Source: Haloarcula sp. (lineage in GTDB: Archaea > Halobacteriota > Halobacteria > Halobacteriales > Haloarculaceae). Taken from it: DNA of 5,288 bases. The translations under genes and the position numbers were made by a program. Under the pieces are notes generated by a model. It searched no databases and had not been told where the DNA came from. It saw nothing but the letters and a program-made list of their open reading frames with translations. The stretch covers positions 1 through 5,288 of the forward strand of contig JAQCNK010000350.1 in assembly GCA_028275075.1 (NCBI GenBank), read 5' to 3'. Positions 5,041 through 5,288 of the stretch are shown here, one piece after another (position 1 is the stretch's first letter; the number at the start of each line of letters is the position of its first letter).

Positions 5041-5288
5041 ATGACATCCTCCGCGCCGTGAACGGCGCGGTTTCCCCAACCGCACGTTTGGGGTCGGGCG
5101 GTCCGACACCAACGGGGCAAGATTCCACCGCGTGGGTGTACTCCGGTTCGCGCTCAGTGCGTGAGCCCTGTAAGGGGTGTGGCAGATTCGCCATCCCAAC
5201 AGGATGGGGTATCTCCTTGCACAGCGCCCGAAACCACATCGGGCTCGCCCCCGTCGTTCTCGGTCGGGGACGCACGGGCCGTGCCATC
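5041..5288 (-). mobile_element. Right-end portion of an IS200/IS605-family (IS1341-type, TnpB) element, partial
   Basis: Read on the minus strand, the region ends in a perfect GC-rich hairpin (5051-5070), then AGGATGTCAT (5041-5050). This resembles right ends of haloarchaeal IS200/IS605-group elements as I recall them, where a subterminal hairpin sits just inside the cleavage point and is followed by a GGATGTCAT-like tail. There are no terminal inverted repeats or target duplication to check, as expected for this group. The tnpB coding sequence would lie beyond the right edge; no TnpB catalytic motif or zinc ribbon is visible here, so the assignment rests on the end sequence and structure. 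The exact boundary is uncertain, roughly 5036-5041. A non-autonomous, palindrome-ended derivative of such an element (PATE-like) would look the same in this window. Confidence 0.5.
5041..5288 (-). ncRNA. Candidate omega-RNA / sotRNA scaffold at the 3' end of a TnpB element
   Basis: About 250 bp hold at least seven possible short stem-loops and no convincing gene: 5051-5070 (9 bp), 5074-5093 (6 bp, CCCCAA/TTGGGG), 5093-5107 (5 bp, GTCGG/CCGAC), 5166-5176 (4 bp), 5191-5207 (6 bp, CCATCC/GGATGG), 5226-5244 (6 bp, GCCCGA/TCGGGC) and 5272-5284 (GCACGG/CCGTGC, near-zero loop). TnpB nucleases of IS200/IS605 elements use an RNA made from the 3' end of the element, whose last bases past the element end serve as guide. 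In Halobacterium, sense-overlapping transcripts at the 3' ends of IS1341-type genes have been described. The structure, position and orientation fit such an RNA, transcribed leftwards. The 5' end and the full fold cannot be set here. Confidence 0.4.
5051..5070. repeat. Perfect 9-bp inverted repeat (subterminal hairpin of the element)
   Basis: CCGCGCCGT and ACGGCGCGG are exact reverse complements separated by GA, so the whole 20-bp block can fold into a very stable GC hairpin with a small loop. It lies about 10 bp inside the apparent element edge, as in the right ends recognised by the TnpA transposase of IS200/IS605 elements. It is not followed by a T run on the minus strand, which argues against a simple terminator in that direction. 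On the plus strand only TTT follows. Confidence 0.85.

Noticed and set aside
5051..5070. The perfect hairpin as an intrinsic terminator
   Set aside because: No T run follows on the minus strand and only TTT on the plus strand; its place beside the element edge fits a transposase recognition hairpin better.
4993..5199. Second minus-strand open frame of 68 codons over the same block
   Set aside because: Arg/Pro-rich, no recognisable domain, overlaps both the hairpins and the kinase promoter region.
5021..5287. Minus-strand open frame of 88 codons through the stem-loop block, possibly a TnpB C-terminal tail
   Set aside because: It is strongly basic and Pro/Arg-rich, its third-position GC is lower than expected for these genes, and it has no TnpB motif. 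It runs through the element edge to a stop in host DNA. The base pattern is better explained by RNA structure, though a KRAVGETAP-like tail of TnpB cannot be fully excluded.

Overview
The window looks like chromosomal or megaplasmid DNA of a halophilic archaeon (class Halobacteria). It is GC-rich. The predicted proteins are acidic with many Asp, Glu, Val and Ala residues. Short or absent leaders and TATA-like promoter boxes are plausible for several genes. Two protein types are characteristic of haloarchaea: a double winged-helix regulator with the HFNELVR / GQIQYHVHKL signature, and a 7TM histidine kinase with an LNRVLRHNLRN phospho-acceptor box.

Layout, left to right. (1) Bases 1-563, minus: the N-terminal 187 residues of a membrane-anchored beta-propeller protein with PQQ-like and FG-GAP-like repeats, running off the left edge. 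(2) Bases 661-2094, plus: a multi-pass membrane protein of a broad, poorly characterised family, some members of which carry the label 'fenitrothion hydrolase'. It has a Sec-type signal peptide and conserved-looking histidines. It is divergent from gene 1. (3) Bases 2147-2506, minus: a small three-helix membrane protein of a haloarchaeal DUF family. (4) Bases 2700-3212, plus: a double winged-helix transcription regulator, divergent from gene 3. Genes 3 and 4 look like a small regulator/membrane-protein module. (5) Bases 3218-3349, minus: the open 3' end of a membrane-protein gene with no start, probably a remnant. (6) Bases 3379-4977, minus: a 7TM histidine kinase with a PAS-like linker and intact kinase motifs, with no response regulator beside it. 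(7) Bases 5041-5288: no convincing protein gene, but a dense run of stem-loops. Its edge resembles the right end of IS200/IS605-family (IS1341-type, TnpB-encoding) elements. This would be the 3' part of such an element and its omega-RNA/sotRNA, read on the minus strand with the rest beyond the right edge.

How the parts relate. No single pathway links the genes. The window reads as an accessory or regulatory neighbourhood: an envelope propeller protein divergent from a putative metal-binding membrane protein, a one-component regulator paired with a small membrane protein, and an orphan membrane sensor kinase. A TnpB-type element probably ends about 60 bp upstream of the kinase start. The most notable features are that structured element end beside the kinase promoter, the histidine pattern of the membrane protein, and the regulator/DUF pair. 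All family assignments come from reading motifs by eye; no database search was run.
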